Shown in pieces: positions 8,698 through 20,970 of a stretch of DNA of 64,000 nt (positions are counted from its first letter, which is position 1; every line of letters starts with the position of its first letter). This DNA comes from Spongiibacter tropicus DSM 19543 (GTDB lineage: Bacteria > Pseudomonadota > Gammaproteobacteria > Pseudomonadales > Spongiibacteraceae), in assembly GCF_000420325.1 (NCBI RefSeq), contig NZ_ATUS01000005.1:62001-126000 (forward strand), written 5' to 3'. The translations under genes and the position numbers were made by a program. The notes below the pieces were generated by a model that was given only the letters and a program-made list of their open reading frames with translations, did not search any database and was not told the origin of the DNA.

Positions 8698-11085
8698 ATG
8701 CGTCACCAGCCACCTATGACGAGACTGGCGCTCGCCGCCATTGCAATGCTGCTGTCGGCCTGTTCGACAGGCGTCAAGCAGGCCCAATGGGCCTATGAGA
8801 ACGCCACGCAGGGCAACTACTTGCTCGATTACAGCAGTGTCCCTTCCGGCCATGTGATCAACTTATGCCGCGACTTGATCAACGTTCGCAACTTCCGAGG
8901 TTTTGACCACTGTATTGCGCAGTATGAAGCCCATCACGTGGTAAATGGCGAGTCGGTGTATCGCCACGCGTTTGCCGATATCTACTGGTCGCGGGATTAC
9001 ACCTCCGCGCTGATCAACAGCATGAAGGCGGAGGCCGCGCTTTACCGGTCGAATATTACGGATGTGCAGCATTATTTGCCCAAGGCACAGCAGGCGCTCA
9101 ATGGCAATCTGGCGATCTATTCCGGAGAGGACAGGGATGATCTGCTGGATGAGGGTGACAATATTCGCGGGCCGCTGGCGATTCCTGTTCTTGGTGTGGC
9201 GGCGGTGTATGAAGGCTTGTACGGTTCGAAAGCCAAGGCCCGCGAGTTCATTGTTGAACTCTCCGCAACGGAAACCAACAGCTTTATCACGCCCTATGTA
9301 GAAACCCAAAAGCGCAGTTGGATAGCCAAAGGCTATATCGCCATCGAGGACTATCCCTCGGCGTTGCTGGTAATGAGTGGGCGCGATTCGGAAGCGGTGG
9401 AGTTGCTGGGCACATTGTTCGTGAATGCGAACCCGCTGAGCCATCTCTTTGGTCTGGCCAAATCCATTGATCGCGAAAATCAGTTTTTTGCCGTGGAAAT
9501 GCAGAGCCTGTATTGCCACGCGATGGCGAAGCTGGGGCGTGATGAGGCGCCCGCCTGCTTTGAAAACCTGTTTGCCGGTGAGTTTATCGACGTTTTTGGT
9601 GGTTTGAAGTTTATTGCCTTGCAGCAGTACGGCCGTTTGCAGCTACGCAATGGGCAGCACGACCTTGCTTTGGCAGCACTCTCGGAAGCCGTCGATATTC
9701 TGGAGACGCAGCGGTCCAGTTTGTCGCTGGACAGCACCAAGTTAGGTTTCGTCAGCGATAAGCTGGAGGTGTACTACGATCTGGTCGAGCTGTTTGTTGA
9801 GAAAGATCAGCCTGAGCGGGCGCTGGAGTATGCTGAGCGTGCCAAGGCGCGAGCGCTGGTCGATTTACTTGCGTCTCGAAACCATGAACTCCGACCACCA
9901 GAAACTGACGACATTACTGCGACCCTGTCGGCCATTCAGCAGACAGAGGCATCGCTGGCGACCGTCAATCCCAGTGACACGACGCAGCGCTCGGTAACGC
10001 GGGGACTGTTGAGAAAATATCAGGACAACTTGAGCAAAACCGCGCCGGAGTTTACCTCTCTGCGGGTGGTGACATCGCCGAATATTGCGGAACTGCAGTC
10101 GGCCCTGGAAGAGGGCGAGGGCCTGCTTGAGTATTTCGGCGATGGTGACGACCTCTGGGTATTTATCCTCAGTCGAGAAGGCGTTGCTGCCGCCAGCCTC
10201 TCCGTCGATGGACTGGCATCCATGGTGGCAGCGGTGCGTCGCGATTTGCAGACCCCTGCATCGTCAGCGATCCACCGCAGCAGTCGTCAGCTCTATAACA
10301 GCGTGATTCTTCCGGTTGAGGATCGCCTGCAGGCGTTTGATCGGCTGACCGTTGTGCCCCACGGTCCACTCCACTACGTGCCTTTTGCGGCGTTGTACGA
10401 TGGCGAGCGTTATCTGATCGATAAGCTGGAGCTGCGTGTTTTACCCAGTGCCTCGGTATTGGAGTTTCTTAACGCCGGGCCGAGCGCTGCGGAGAAACCG
10501 ATGTTAATACTCGGTAATCCGGATCTGAAAGACCCTGCGATGGACTTGCCCGGTGCACAAATCGAGGCCGTCAATATTGCAAAAATGCGGCCGGGCGCCG
10601 AGGTCGTACTCAGAGAAAATGCCAGCGAAACCCTGCTCAAGTCGAATGCAGGGCAATACCGCAATCTGCACATCGCCTCTCATGGCATCTTCAATGCGGA
10701 AGACCCCATGGCCTCGGCGTTATTGCTATCAGAAAGTGATCAGGACGATGGCCTGCTATCGGTCGCAGAGCTGTTTGATTTGCGGCTGAATGCGGATCTG
10801 GTCACGCTCTCTGCCTGCGAGACCGCGCTGGGCGAAGTTACCGGCGGCGACGATGTGATCGGCTTTACCCGCGGGTTTTTGTACGCAGGGGCCGAGTCGA
10901 TTGTCGCCAGTTTGTGGAAAGTGAGCGATGTGGCGACCAATCAATTAATGCAGAATTTTTATGAAGGTCTGCCGGAGCAGGGGAAGAGTGCGGCCTTGCG
11001 GCAGGCGCAATTAGCGCTGAAGGGAGGTTTCCATGACCATCCCTATTATTGGGCGGCCTTCCAGCTAACCGGCGAGTACGACTGA
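8698..11085 (+). CDS. CHAT-domain TPR lipoprotein, copy 1
   Basis: A 795-residue predicted lipoprotein. The signal ends in the lipobox LLSAC (ATG 8698 has GTGGGG upstream; ATG 8716 is the alternative). An N-terminal domain carries the family-specific motif FRGFDHCIAQ. TPR-like helices follow to about residue 430, with a conserved AERAKARALVDLLASR. The C-terminal CHAT domain (caspase/HetF-like) has a catalytic-type His662 in ASHGIF and Cys707 in LSACETALG, 45 residues apart. CHAT proteins are cysteine peptidases or scaffolds, often activated by partner proteins. Known examples are mostly cytoplasmic, so an envelope-anchored form is notable. First of three tandem paralogues. Substrate unknown. 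Confidence 0.85.
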   Translation: MRHQPPMTRLALAAIAMLLSACSTGVKQAQWAYENATQGNYLLDYSSVPSGHVINLCRDLINVRNFRGFDHCIAQYEAHHVVNGESVYRHAFADIYWSRDYTSALINSMKAEAALYRSNITDVQHYLPKAQQALNGNLAIYSGEDRDDLLDEGDNIRGPLAIPVLGVAAVYEGLYGSKAKAREFIVELSATETNSFITPYVETQKRSWIAKGYIAIEDYPSALLVMSGRDSEAVELLGTLFVNANPLSHLFGLAKSIDRENQFFAVEMQSLYCHAMAKLGRDEAPACFENLFAGEFIDVFGGLKFIALQQYGRLQLRNGQHDLALAALSEAVDILETQRSSLSLDSTKLGFVSDKLEVYYDLVELFVEKDQPERALEYAERAKARALVDLLASRNHELRPPETDDITATLSAIQQTEASLATVNPSDTTQRSVTRGLLRKYQDNLSKTAPEFTSLRVVTSPNIAELQSALEEGEGLLEYFGDGDDLWVFILSREGVAAASLSVDGLASMVAAVRRDLQTPASSAIHRSSRQLYNSVILPVEDRLQAFDRLTVVPHGPLHYVPFAALYDGERYLIDKLELRVLPSASVLEFLNAGPSAAEKPMLILGNPDLKDPAMDLPGAQIEAVNIAKMRPGAEVVLRENASETLLKSNAGQYRNLHIASHGIFNAEDPMASALLLSESDQDDGLLSVAELFDLRLNADLVTLSACETALGEVTGGDDVIGFTRGFLYAGAESIVASLWKVSDVATNQLMQNFYEGLPEQGKSAALRQAQLALKGGFHDHPYYWAAFQLTGEYD

Positions 11086-11138
11086 ATCCATCTATGATTC
11101 ATATCGTTGCTTTAAAAGAATAATGAATGAGGTTTTGC

Positions 11139-13520
11139 ATGAATAAACTCGCCAGGATAAGCAAATGCCTGTCGTTGGTCATACTGCTTGCCATGGGCGG
11201 CTGTGCGGGCTTTGACTTGTCCGGGCAGTGGGGGCGCGAAAATGCGGTCGCCGGAAACTATCAGCATGATTACGCTGATTTGCATGTGAACGGCGTGCGA
11301 AATTTATGCATGAATTTCGTAAAGGTGCAGAACTTCAAAGGCTTTGATCATTGTATTGCACAGATGGAAATGCATCATGTTGCTGATGGTCGCTTGATGT
11401 CTAGGCATCCTATGGGATACGACCAGAGTTCTCGTGATTATACGACGGCGCTTATTAGTGGCCTTAAAGCCGAAGCGGCGTTGAGTCGTGCCCAGATTGC
11501 GATGGTGCCGGTGTACCTAGACCCTGCCGTTAATGCCGTGCGTGGTCAGCCCGGCGCTTTCATCCTCAATGAAGTGAAGTATATTGACCACGGGCGTGCC
11601 CAAGTAGGCCCTCGTGTACTCGGTGTTGCGGCCGTCTACGAGGGGCTGTATGGCTCCCCCGATGTCGCGCGGGAGTATTTGCAAGAGCTATCAGCGGTTG
11701 ACGTGAGCAGCATGTTAGTTAGCTATATGGAGCCTGAAAAGCGTGCATGGTTGGCCAGGGGGTATATTGCGATCGGAGATTATATCTCGGCGCTTAATAC
11801 GCTAAGCAATGAGGAGGCCAAGACCGATAAGCTGCTCTACGAGGCAATGATGAAGCTCAACCCAGCCTACTATTTGGTGGGCGCGGTGACGGGTGCATCA
11901 ACCGATAAGTGGGATCGGTACTTCAGTCTGGAAAGCGAAGCGATGCTGTGCCACACCCTGTACAAGCTGAAGGCAAAAAGTGCCGAGTCCTGCTATCAGC
12001 AACTATTGCAGCATGAATTTATTGATGTATTTGGCGGCCTGAAATTTGCGGCACTGCAAGAATACGGCCGGCTACAACTATCCGCAGGCGACGACGATAC
12101 GGCCATCAGCGTGTTGAGCGAAGCGGTTGAGCTGCTTGAGGCGCAGCGTTCGAGTCTATCGCTGGATACCTCCAAGCTGGGTTTCGTCAATGACAAACTC
12201 TCGGTGTATCGCGACTTGATTGCCCTGTATGTATCGCGAGACCAAGCTGATCGCGCAATAGAATACGCCGAGCGTGCAAAGGCACGTGCGCTGATTGATT
12301 TGTTGGCCTCCCGCGACGCACAACCTGAGCCGCAAGCTAGCGATCAACTGCAAGAACTTCTCGCCTCTATTGACGATGCGGAGACCTCTCTCGCAGCGAT
12401 TAATCTGAATGATGATAGTCAGCGTTCAGTCACCCGAGGATTGCTGCGTAAGTACCAGCACAGCCTTCAAGAAATGGCGCCGGAATTCACCTCATTGCGG
12501 ACTGTGACCTCGCCGCGTATTGCCCAACTGCAATCCTCCTTGCAGGAGGACGAAGGTCTGTTGGAATACTTTGGCGAGGGTGACGATCTCTGGGTGTTTA
12601 TCCTTAGCCGTCAAGGTGTGTCTGCGGCCAAGCTGTCGGCCACCAACCTCGACACCCAAGTGGCGGTGCTGCGCAGTGATTTGCAGAACCCCAACTCCGC
12701 CCAGTTTGAACGCAGCAGTCACCAGTTATACGTCAGCCTAGTGCAGCCCGTAGAAGACGCTATACAGGGTTTTAAACGCCTGACAGTCGTCCCCCATGGA
12801 ACACTACATTACCTGCCCTTTGCAGCCTTGTACGACGGTGAGCGTTATTTACTCGATCACTTCGAAATACGGGTCTTGCCGAGTGCCTCGGTTCTCCAGT
12901 TTTTGAACAATGACTCGCAGGCCGATAACCAACGTATGTTGGTATTGGGTAATCCCGACCTGGACGATGCATCAATGGATTTGCCGGGAGCCCAAGTTGA
13001 AGCGATTAATCTCGGCCAGATGCGCCCCGATACCGATGTATTACTGCGCAAAAACGCCAGCGAAACCCTGCTTAAAGCCAGTGCAGGAAGCTATCGATAC
13101 TTACACATTGCGTCCCACGGTATTTTTAACGCCGATGATCCGATGGCCTCAGCCTTACTGCTATCAGAAAGTGATCAGGACGATGGACTGCTATCGGTCG
13201 CAGAGCTGTTTGATTTGCGGCTGAATGCGGATCTGGTCACGCTCTCTGCTTGCGAGACCGCGCTGGGTGAAGTCACTGGCGGCGACGATGTGATCGGCTT
13301 TACCCGAGGTTTTTTGTACGCGGGCGCTGAGTCGATTGTCGCCAGTTTATGGAAAGTGAGCGATGTGGCGACCAATCAATTAATGCAGAATTTTTATGAA
13401 GGTCTGCCGGAGCAAGGGAAGAGCGCGGCTTTGCGGCAGGCGCAACTGGCTTTAAAAGCTGATGGCTATTCGCATCCATATTACTGGGCGGCTTTCCAGC
13501 TTACCGGTCAATATGATTAA
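11139..13520 (+). CDS. CHAT-domain TPR lipoprotein, copy 2
   Basis: A 793-residue paralogue of the preceding gene, 53 bases downstream. ATG 11139 is chosen because GAGG sits seven bases before it and a lipobox follows (AMGGC). The same architecture is seen: motif FKGFDHCIAQ, TPR-like region, CHAT domain with His660 (ASHGIF) and Cys705 (SACETALG). The N-terminal 300 residues differ clearly from copy 1 but resemble copy 3 (both begin CAGFDLSGQWG / CASFDLSGDWG after the lipid Cys). The last 110 codons are nearly identical in DNA to copies 1 and 3. All residues expected for peptidase activity are present. Function is not known. Confidence 0.85.
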   Translation: MNKLARISKCLSLVILLAMGGCAGFDLSGQWGRENAVAGNYQHDYADLHVNGVRNLCMNFVKVQNFKGFDHCIAQMEMHHVADGRLMSRHPMGYDQSSRDYTTALISGLKAEAALSRAQIAMVPVYLDPAVNAVRGQPGAFILNEVKYIDHGRAQVGPRVLGVAAVYEGLYGSPDVAREYLQELSAVDVSSMLVSYMEPEKRAWLARGYIAIGDYISALNTLSNEEAKTDKLLYEAMMKLNPAYYLVGAVTGASTDKWDRYFSLESEAMLCHTLYKLKAKSAESCYQQLLQHEFIDVFGGLKFAALQEYGRLQLSAGDDDTAISVLSEAVELLEAQRSSLSLDTSKLGFVNDKLSVYRDLIALYVSRDQADRAIEYAERAKARALIDLLASRDAQPEPQASDQLQELLASIDDAETSLAAINLNDDSQRSVTRGLLRKYQHSLQEMAPEFTSLRTVTSPRIAQLQSSLQEDEGLLEYFGEGDDLWVFILSRQGVSAAKLSATNLDTQVAVLRSDLQNPNSAQFERSSHQLYVSLVQPVEDAIQGFKRLTVVPHGTLHYLPFAALYDGERYLLDHFEIRVLPSASVLQFLNNDSQADNQRMLVLGNPDLDDASMDLPGAQVEAINLGQMRPDTDVLLRKNASETLLKASAGSYRYLHIASHGIFNADDPMASALLLSESDQDDGLLSVAELFDLRLNADLVTLSACETALGEVTGGDDVIGFTRGFLYAGAESIVASLWKVSDVATNQLMQNFYEGLPEQGKSAALRQAQLALKADGYSHPYYWAAFQLTGQYD

Positions 13521-13579
13521 TCATGCTACCAGCTCGTTAAGCGAGAGAATAAAAAAATGGGAGAGAGGGTCGGGGGGAA

Positions 13580-15958
13580 ATGATGCAGCTATGGGGTAAG
13601 AGCGCGTTGCTCGGTATATCGGCAATTGTGCTATCCGGGTGCGCCAGTTTTGATTTGTCCGGGGATTGGGGGCGTGAAAATGCTATTCAGGGTAATTACC
13701 AGTTTAATTACGCTGAGAAGCATTCGACGGGGGTTCAGAACCTGTGCACCAATTTACTGAAAGTGCAGAATTTTAAGGGTTTTGATCATTGTATTTCGCA
13801 GCTACAGGAACATCATGTTGTTGATGGCCGCTTAGTGAGTAGGGCAGCCCTTAGCAACACCTATATGTCGGAAGACTACACCACCGCATTGATAGATGGA
13901 CTTAAAGCCGAGGCGGCACTTAATCGCGCTCACCTTGAAGAGGTCCCTCTTTATCTCGCGCCGGCCTTGGTCGCTGTAAGAGGTGCTCCAGGCCAGTTCC
14001 TGCATGGCAAAATCGGCAGTGTTGATATTTATCGTGCGTATGTTGCACCGAGGGTGTTGGGGGTAGCGGCGGTATACGAAGGGCTATATGGGTCTGAAGA
14101 TAAGTCCCGAGCATATATTGAAGAGCTGGCTGGGCTTGATGTTAGTGGCTGGCTGGTGAGCTATATGGAGCCTGATAAGCGGGCCTGGCTTGCCAAGGCG
14201 TATATTTCTCTTGGCGATTATCCGGCCGCTTACACAGCAATTACCAATGAAGAGGCGGCTGGTGGAAAGCTGTTGTATGAAGCGTTTTTCAAACTGAATC
14301 CCGCCTACTATCTTGTCTCTGCGGTATCCGGAGCGACATCGGACAAGCTTCAGGACTACGCCAACATGGAAAGTGAGGCGATGTTCTGTCACACCCTTTA
14401 TAAGCTGAAGGCAGAGAGCGCAGCAGCCTGTTACGAAAAGCTGTTACAACATCCATTTATCGATGTTTTCGGGGGATTGAAGTTTACCGCTTTGCAGGAA
14501 TATGGCCGTATTCAATTGCATGCAGGGAGTCGGGATAAAGCAAAGGTCGCTCTTACCGAAGCGGTACAAATTTTGGAGGCGCAGCGTTCAAGCTTGTCCC
14601 TGGATACCACAAAGCTGGGTTTTGTTAGTGACAAGTTGTCGGTGTATCGAGACTTGATCGAGTTGTATGTAGCTGAGAACCAGCCAGAGCGCGCCATTGA
14701 GTATTCAGAGCGGGCAAAGGCGCGAGCCCTGGTCGACCTTCTTGCCTCTCGTGATACACCGCCATCGCCAAAGAACGGTGCAGATTTGCAGAGCTTGCTT
14801 GCTTCTGTTGATGACATGGAGAATCGTCTGGCGTCGGTAAGCCTCAATGATGAAGCTGAACGTTCAGCGACGCGAGGACTGCTTAGAAAGTACCAAGAAA
14901 GCCTGAATACGGCTGCACCGGAGTTTACGTCTTTGCGCGTGGTAAGCTCGCCCAGTATCGCTGAACTTCAATCCATGCTGGAGGAAGGTGAGGGTCTGCT
15001 GGAATACTTTGGCGACGGTGATGACTTGTGGGTCTTTGTGCTCAGCCAACAGGGCGTCTCAGCCGCAAAATTAACGGTGGTGGGGCTGGAGTCGCTGATT
15101 GCTACCGTGCGACGTGACCTTCTGGATCCATCGTCAGACCATTTTTCGCGCAGTAGTCGGGAGCTGTATGAGGCTATTCTCGAACCGGTTGAGGAGCGCT
15201 TACAAGGTTTCGAACGCCTCACGGTTGTGCCTCATGCTGCGCTGCATTATGTCCCGTTTTCGGCACTCTACGACGGTCAGGCTTTCCTGATCGATAAGCT
15301 TGAGCTACGTGTACTGCCCAGTGCCTCAGTGTTGAAATTCCTGGTAGGCAGCGAGGATGGTACTGCCGAGTCGATGCTGGTACTGGGAAACCCCGATTTG
15401 AATGACCCTGAAATGGATTTACCGGGCGCGGAACTTGAAGCGATAAATATAGCGAAAATGCGCCCGAATACGGATGTACTGCTGCGTAAAAACGCCAGTG
15501 AGCAGTTGGTGAAGTCCAGCGCCGAACAATACCGGTATCTGCACATCGCCTCGCACGGGATTTTTAATGCAGAAGACCCAATGTCGTCTGCCTTGCTGCT
15601 ATCGGAGGGCGGTGGAGAGGACGGCCTGTTGTCGGTCGCAGAGTTATTTGATTTGCGGCTGAATGCCGATCTGGTCACGCTGTCTGCCTGCGAGACCGCG
15701 CTGGGTGAAGTCACTGGCGGTGACGATGTGATCGGCTTTACCCGCGGGTTTTTGTACGCGGGCGCTGAGTCGATTGTCGCCAGTTTATGGAAAGTGAGCG
15801 ATGTGGCGACCAATCAATTAATGCAGGCTTTTTATGAAGGTCTGCCGGAGCAAGGGAAGAGCGCGGCTTTGCGGCAGGCGCAACTGGCGTTGAAATCAGG
15901 TCAGTACGCCCATCCCTACTACTGGGGCGCATTCCAGCTGACGGGGCAATATGATTAG
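13580..15958 (+). CDS. CHAT-domain TPR lipoprotein, copy 3
   Basis: Third tandem paralogue, 792 residues, 59 bases after copy 2. Signal and lipobox VLSGC follow ATG 13580 (an adjacent ATG at 13583 is equally good). Motif FKGFDHCISQ is present. The TPR-like region includes a second conserved block (LYEAFFKLNPAYYLV) shared with copy 2. CHAT His659 and Cys704 are intact. Its stop overlaps the first possible start of the DUF4384-type gene, so the two are probably translationally coupled. All three copies share spacing, order and catalytic residues, suggesting that diversification was kept rather than decayed. Confidence 0.85.
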   Translation: MMQLWGKSALLGISAIVLSGCASFDLSGDWGRENAIQGNYQFNYAEKHSTGVQNLCTNLLKVQNFKGFDHCISQLQEHHVVDGRLVSRAALSNTYMSEDYTTALIDGLKAEAALNRAHLEEVPLYLAPALVAVRGAPGQFLHGKIGSVDIYRAYVAPRVLGVAAVYEGLYGSEDKSRAYIEELAGLDVSGWLVSYMEPDKRAWLAKAYISLGDYPAAYTAITNEEAAGGKLLYEAFFKLNPAYYLVSAVSGATSDKLQDYANMESEAMFCHTLYKLKAESAAACYEKLLQHPFIDVFGGLKFTALQEYGRIQLHAGSRDKAKVALTEAVQILEAQRSSLSLDTTKLGFVSDKLSVYRDLIELYVAENQPERAIEYSERAKARALVDLLASRDTPPSPKNGADLQSLLASVDDMENRLASVSLNDEAERSATRGLLRKYQESLNTAAPEFTSLRVVSSPSIAELQSMLEEGEGLLEYFGDGDDLWVFVLSQQGVSAAKLTVVGLESLIATVRRDLLDPSSDHFSRSSRELYEAILEPVEERLQGFERLTVVPHAALHYVPFSALYDGQAFLIDKLELRVLPSASVLKFLVGSEDGTAESMLVLGNPDLNDPEMDLPGAELEAINIAKMRPNTDVLLRKNASEQLVKSSAEQYRYLHIASHGIFNAEDPMSSALLLSEGGGEDGLLSVAELFDLRLNADLVTLSACETALGEVTGGDDVIGFTRGFLYAGAESIVASLWKVSDVATNQLMQAFYEGLPEQGKSAALRQAQLALKSGQYAHPYYWGAFQLTGQYD

Positions 15959-15968
15959 TTTTGAGGTA

Positions 15969-17384
15969 ATGACAAGAATGGTAATGGCTGCTCAGCGAAA
16001 ACAGGCTTCATTGGGGATGGCGTTGATTGCGCTGCTCTGTGCTAACAGCAGCCATGCGCAAAACATGGTTGGGCTTGGGTACGGCGATTCCAGAGAAAAA
16101 GCTGTTCAGCTTGCTTACGTTGATCTGGCGCAGCAACTGTTCGTTAGAGTTGAATCGATAACCGAAGTTAATCAAACTCTTGAGAGTAGTCGTATTTCCC
16201 AGCGCTCGATCTCTGAAACCGATATTCCTCTTTTGCAGGTTCCGGTCAGCTGCTCGGTGACGAGTGCGGAGCACGAATGTCGGGCGGAGTTTGATTCTGT
16301 GGCAGCGCGGCCTCGCTACCAGAAGGCGCTGGCGCAAGCGGAAAGTGGCCTGCGTGAAGATTATGCCCGTTATCAGTCGGTAAGTGCGGATGCCAAGTAT
16401 CCGGCTGGAAAAACCTTGGCCACAGCGTTGAGTAATTATCAAAAGCTTCGCCGCGTCGCCGGTTTTCTGAACTTGGACTCTGACTTTAATCCCCGTGATA
16501 TCGCCTCGGCTGTGGCGCAATGGCAGGCGTCAGCGCGCTTTAATGTCTCATCGTTGCGCGCTGCCGCCGAGCTGATTGTTGACGACGTTGCAGAAGCGAA
16601 TGTGAGCGTCACGCCGCCGTTTGTCCAGGACTCACAAGAGTTGACTCCGTTTGGGCGCGCCTTCCTCAAGGAGCTTGAAACACAGCTGGGTGCCAGATTG
16701 GGCAAGCATGCACCGCGCTATCAACTGCTTGGCAGTTATGTCGTGAACGAGAAGGGCATGGACCTCAGTTACGAACTGATTGACCTGCAGGGCAACACCA
16801 CGATGCAGGTAAAACAGATTCACCTGCTGCCGACGGCGTATTCTTCCTATGAGACCGAGCCGAGCTCGATAGATTTTGATCAGCTGTTGCGCAAAGGGTT
16901 CGCGGTCTCCAGTGACTTTTCGGTTGCCGTGGCCACCAATAAAGGTATGCGCAACCTGGCCTTTGAAGCAGGGGATTCACTGGAACTGCTGGTGAAGCTG
17001 AATCGCCCCGGTTACTTCTATGTGGTGGGTTACAGCCGGGAGGATGATGCAGATATCCAATATCTTCTGCCGATTGGCTACGGCCGCGGTCGCGAGCAGT
17101 TTGTGCAGTATGTTTCCGCCGAACAGGCTAATCGCTGGGTGTCGCTAGGGGCGTTTGAAGTCGCTCCACCATTTGGCACCGAACGCCTGCAGGTTTTTGC
17201 TGCAGAAGAAACCCCCATCGACTCGCTGCCGCCACATTTCTACGATGACGAAAGTGGTTACTACCTCATCGGTGAGAATGCTGCTGCACCAAAAGTTGCG
17301 GATAGAACGCGAGGGCTGAAACGGATTCGTCAGGAAAGCAAGGCCGAGGCGGAGTCAGTACTGATCTTTTCAACCTACGAGTGA
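15969..17384 (+). CDS. Secreted LPP20/DUF4384-type protein at end of CHAT operon
   Basis: About 471 residues from ATG 15969; starts at 15951 (overlapping the CHAT stop) and 15978 are also possible. A signal peptide ends near CANSSHAQ. The N-terminal part resembles LPP20/LpoB-like domains (GLGYGDSREKAVQLAYVDLAQQL). The C-terminal part (residues ~300-430) looks like DUF4384, with a 'surface-feature' pattern LLVKLNRPGYFYVVGY and YLLPIGYGRGREQF. DUF4384 domains occur next to proteases and kinases in envelope systems, but no reaction is known. Position and coupling suggest it works with the three CHAT lipoproteins in the periplasm. Family calls are from recalled patterns. Confidence 0.65.
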   Translation: MTRMVMAAQRKQASLGMALIALLCANSSHAQNMVGLGYGDSREKAVQLAYVDLAQQLFVRVESITEVNQTLESSRISQRSISETDIPLLQVPVSCSVTSAEHECRAEFDSVAARPRYQKALAQAESGLREDYARYQSVSADAKYPAGKTLATALSNYQKLRRVAGFLNLDSDFNPRDIASAVAQWQASARFNVSSLRAAAELIVDDVAEANVSVTPPFVQDSQELTPFGRAFLKELETQLGARLGKHAPRYQLLGSYVVNEKGMDLSYELIDLQGNTTMQVKQIHLLPTAYSSYETEPSSIDFDQLLRKGFAVSSDFSVAVATNKGMRNLAFEAGDSLELLVKLNRPGYFYVVGYSREDDADIQYLLPIGYGRGREQFVQYVSAEQANRWVSLGAFEVAPPFGTERLQVFAAEETPIDSLPPHFYDDESGYYLIGENAAAPKVADRTRGLKRIRQESKAEAESVLIFSTYE

Positions 17385-17438
17385 TTCGACGGCTGCTTTT
17401 TCAGGATAGCGCTGGTCATTGGCAACGCAGGAAAGGCA

Positions 17439-17525
17439 TGGTACCAGAGGCCGGACTCGAACCGGCACGCCCGTGAAGGCAAGGGATTTTGAATCCCTCA
17501 TGTCTACCAATTTCATCACTCTGGC
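17439..17525 (-). tRNA. tRNA-Leu (anticodon CAA)
   Basis: Read on the minus strand, an 87-nt class II tRNA begins GCCAGAG and ends CTCTGGT followed by A and an encoded CCA. The acceptor stem pairs over seven positions with a final G-U. The anticodon loop reads TTCAAAA, giving CAA. The long variable arm (roughly TGCCTTCACGGGCG) fits leucine. It lies alone between the CHAT operon and queA. Confidence 0.93.
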
Positions 17526-17656
17526 ACTGAGATGAGGGCGCGATTATAGCAGCCTTTATCGGGCGGTCAATTCTTTCAAGGACTTAGCGGTCGAAAGTGG
17601 TGCCGGAGCGCGATTTCCGTTAACCTTGCGGCCTTTCCTTAATGCCTCCAGACCCC

Positions 17657-20175
<2,519 letters not shown>

Positions 20176-20190
20176 CGCAGGAGAGAGACC

Positions 20191-20745
20191 ATGTTGTATG
20201 AGCTAGGTGACCGCAAGGTTGCTCTGAAAGGTGAAGGCCATTTTGTAGCCGACAATGCGACCCTGATCGGCGATGTGGTGCTTGAGGCCGATGTTAGCAT
20301 CTGGTTTAACGTGGTGATTCGCGGCGACACCGAACAGATTTACGTCAGTGAGGGCAGCAATATTCAGGATGGCAGCATCCTGCATACTGACCGCGGCTTT
20401 CCCATGGTGATCGGCAAAAACGTGACCGTGGGCCACAAGGTGATGCTGCATGGCTGTACGGTGGGCGAGGGCAGTCTGGTGGGCATGAATGCGGTGGTGC
20501 TCAACGGCGCGAAAATTGGCAAGCGCTGCCTGATTGGTGCGAACGCGCTGGTGACCGAAGGCACAGAGATTCCCGATGGTTCTCTGGTCATGGGGGTTCC
20601 CGCCAAGGTGAAGCGTGCCTTGAGCGAAGACGAGCAGGCCGCCCTGGCGTTATCGGCGGAGCATTACGTGCAAAACGGTCATCGTTTCAATGCTGAACTT
20701 GTGCCACAAACGCTTGAAAGCGCGTTGGCGGCGGGCAAGGAGTGA
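20191..20745 (+). CDS. Gamma-class carbonic anhydrase family protein
   Basis: A 184-residue left-handed beta-helix protein with hexapeptide repeats ([29 protein letters not shown]). Histidines in LHTDRG, VGHKV and MLHG match the trimer-interface zinc ligands of gamma carbonic anhydrases (YrdA/CaiE-like). Many members have no measured anhydrase activity, so the reaction is uncertain. GAGAGAG lies before ATG 20191. It lies between the YqfO-like gene and a DUF1289 gene with very short gaps, suggesting one transcript from queA onward. Confidence 0.85.
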   Translation: MLYELGDRKVALKGEGHFVADNATLIGDVVLEADVSIWFNVVIRGDTEQIYVSEGSNIQDGSILHTDRGFPMVIGKNVTVGHKVMLHGCTVGEGSLVGMNAVVLNGAKIGKRCLIGANALVTEGTEIPDGSLVMGVPAKVKRALSEDEQAALALSAEHYVQNGHRFNAELVPQTLESALAAGKE

Positions 20746-20749
20746 GGGC

Positions 20750-20932
20750 GTGAGCGAAGAAGCGGCTGTTAAATCTCCCTGTATCTCGGTGTGTGCGCTG
20801 GATGAGGAAGATATTTGCATGGGCTGCTTTCGCAGCCTGCGTGAAATCAGCGACTGGGCAGATATGGACAACGCCCGTCGCCGAGAGGTTATTGTGCTGG
20901 CGAACGAGCGCTGCAAGGCGCGCTACGCGTAA
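20750..20932 (+). CDS. DUF1289 family small cysteine protein
   Basis: A 60-residue protein starting at GTG 20750 with GGAG at the end of the previous gene; the same frame is open further upstream inside that gene and is ignored. The Cys pattern PCISVCALDEEDICMGCFRS is the DUF1289 signature, likely binding a metal or an iron-sulfur cluster. Function unknown. It ends the plus-strand cluster and converges with the CBS transporter-like gene. Confidence 0.8.
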   Translation: MSEEAAVKSPCISVCALDEEDICMGCFRSLREISDWADMDNARRREVIVLANERCKARYA

Positions 20933-20970
20933 CCGGCTCTGTGTTGATTAGGTTCTGAGCCAAGTAGAGC

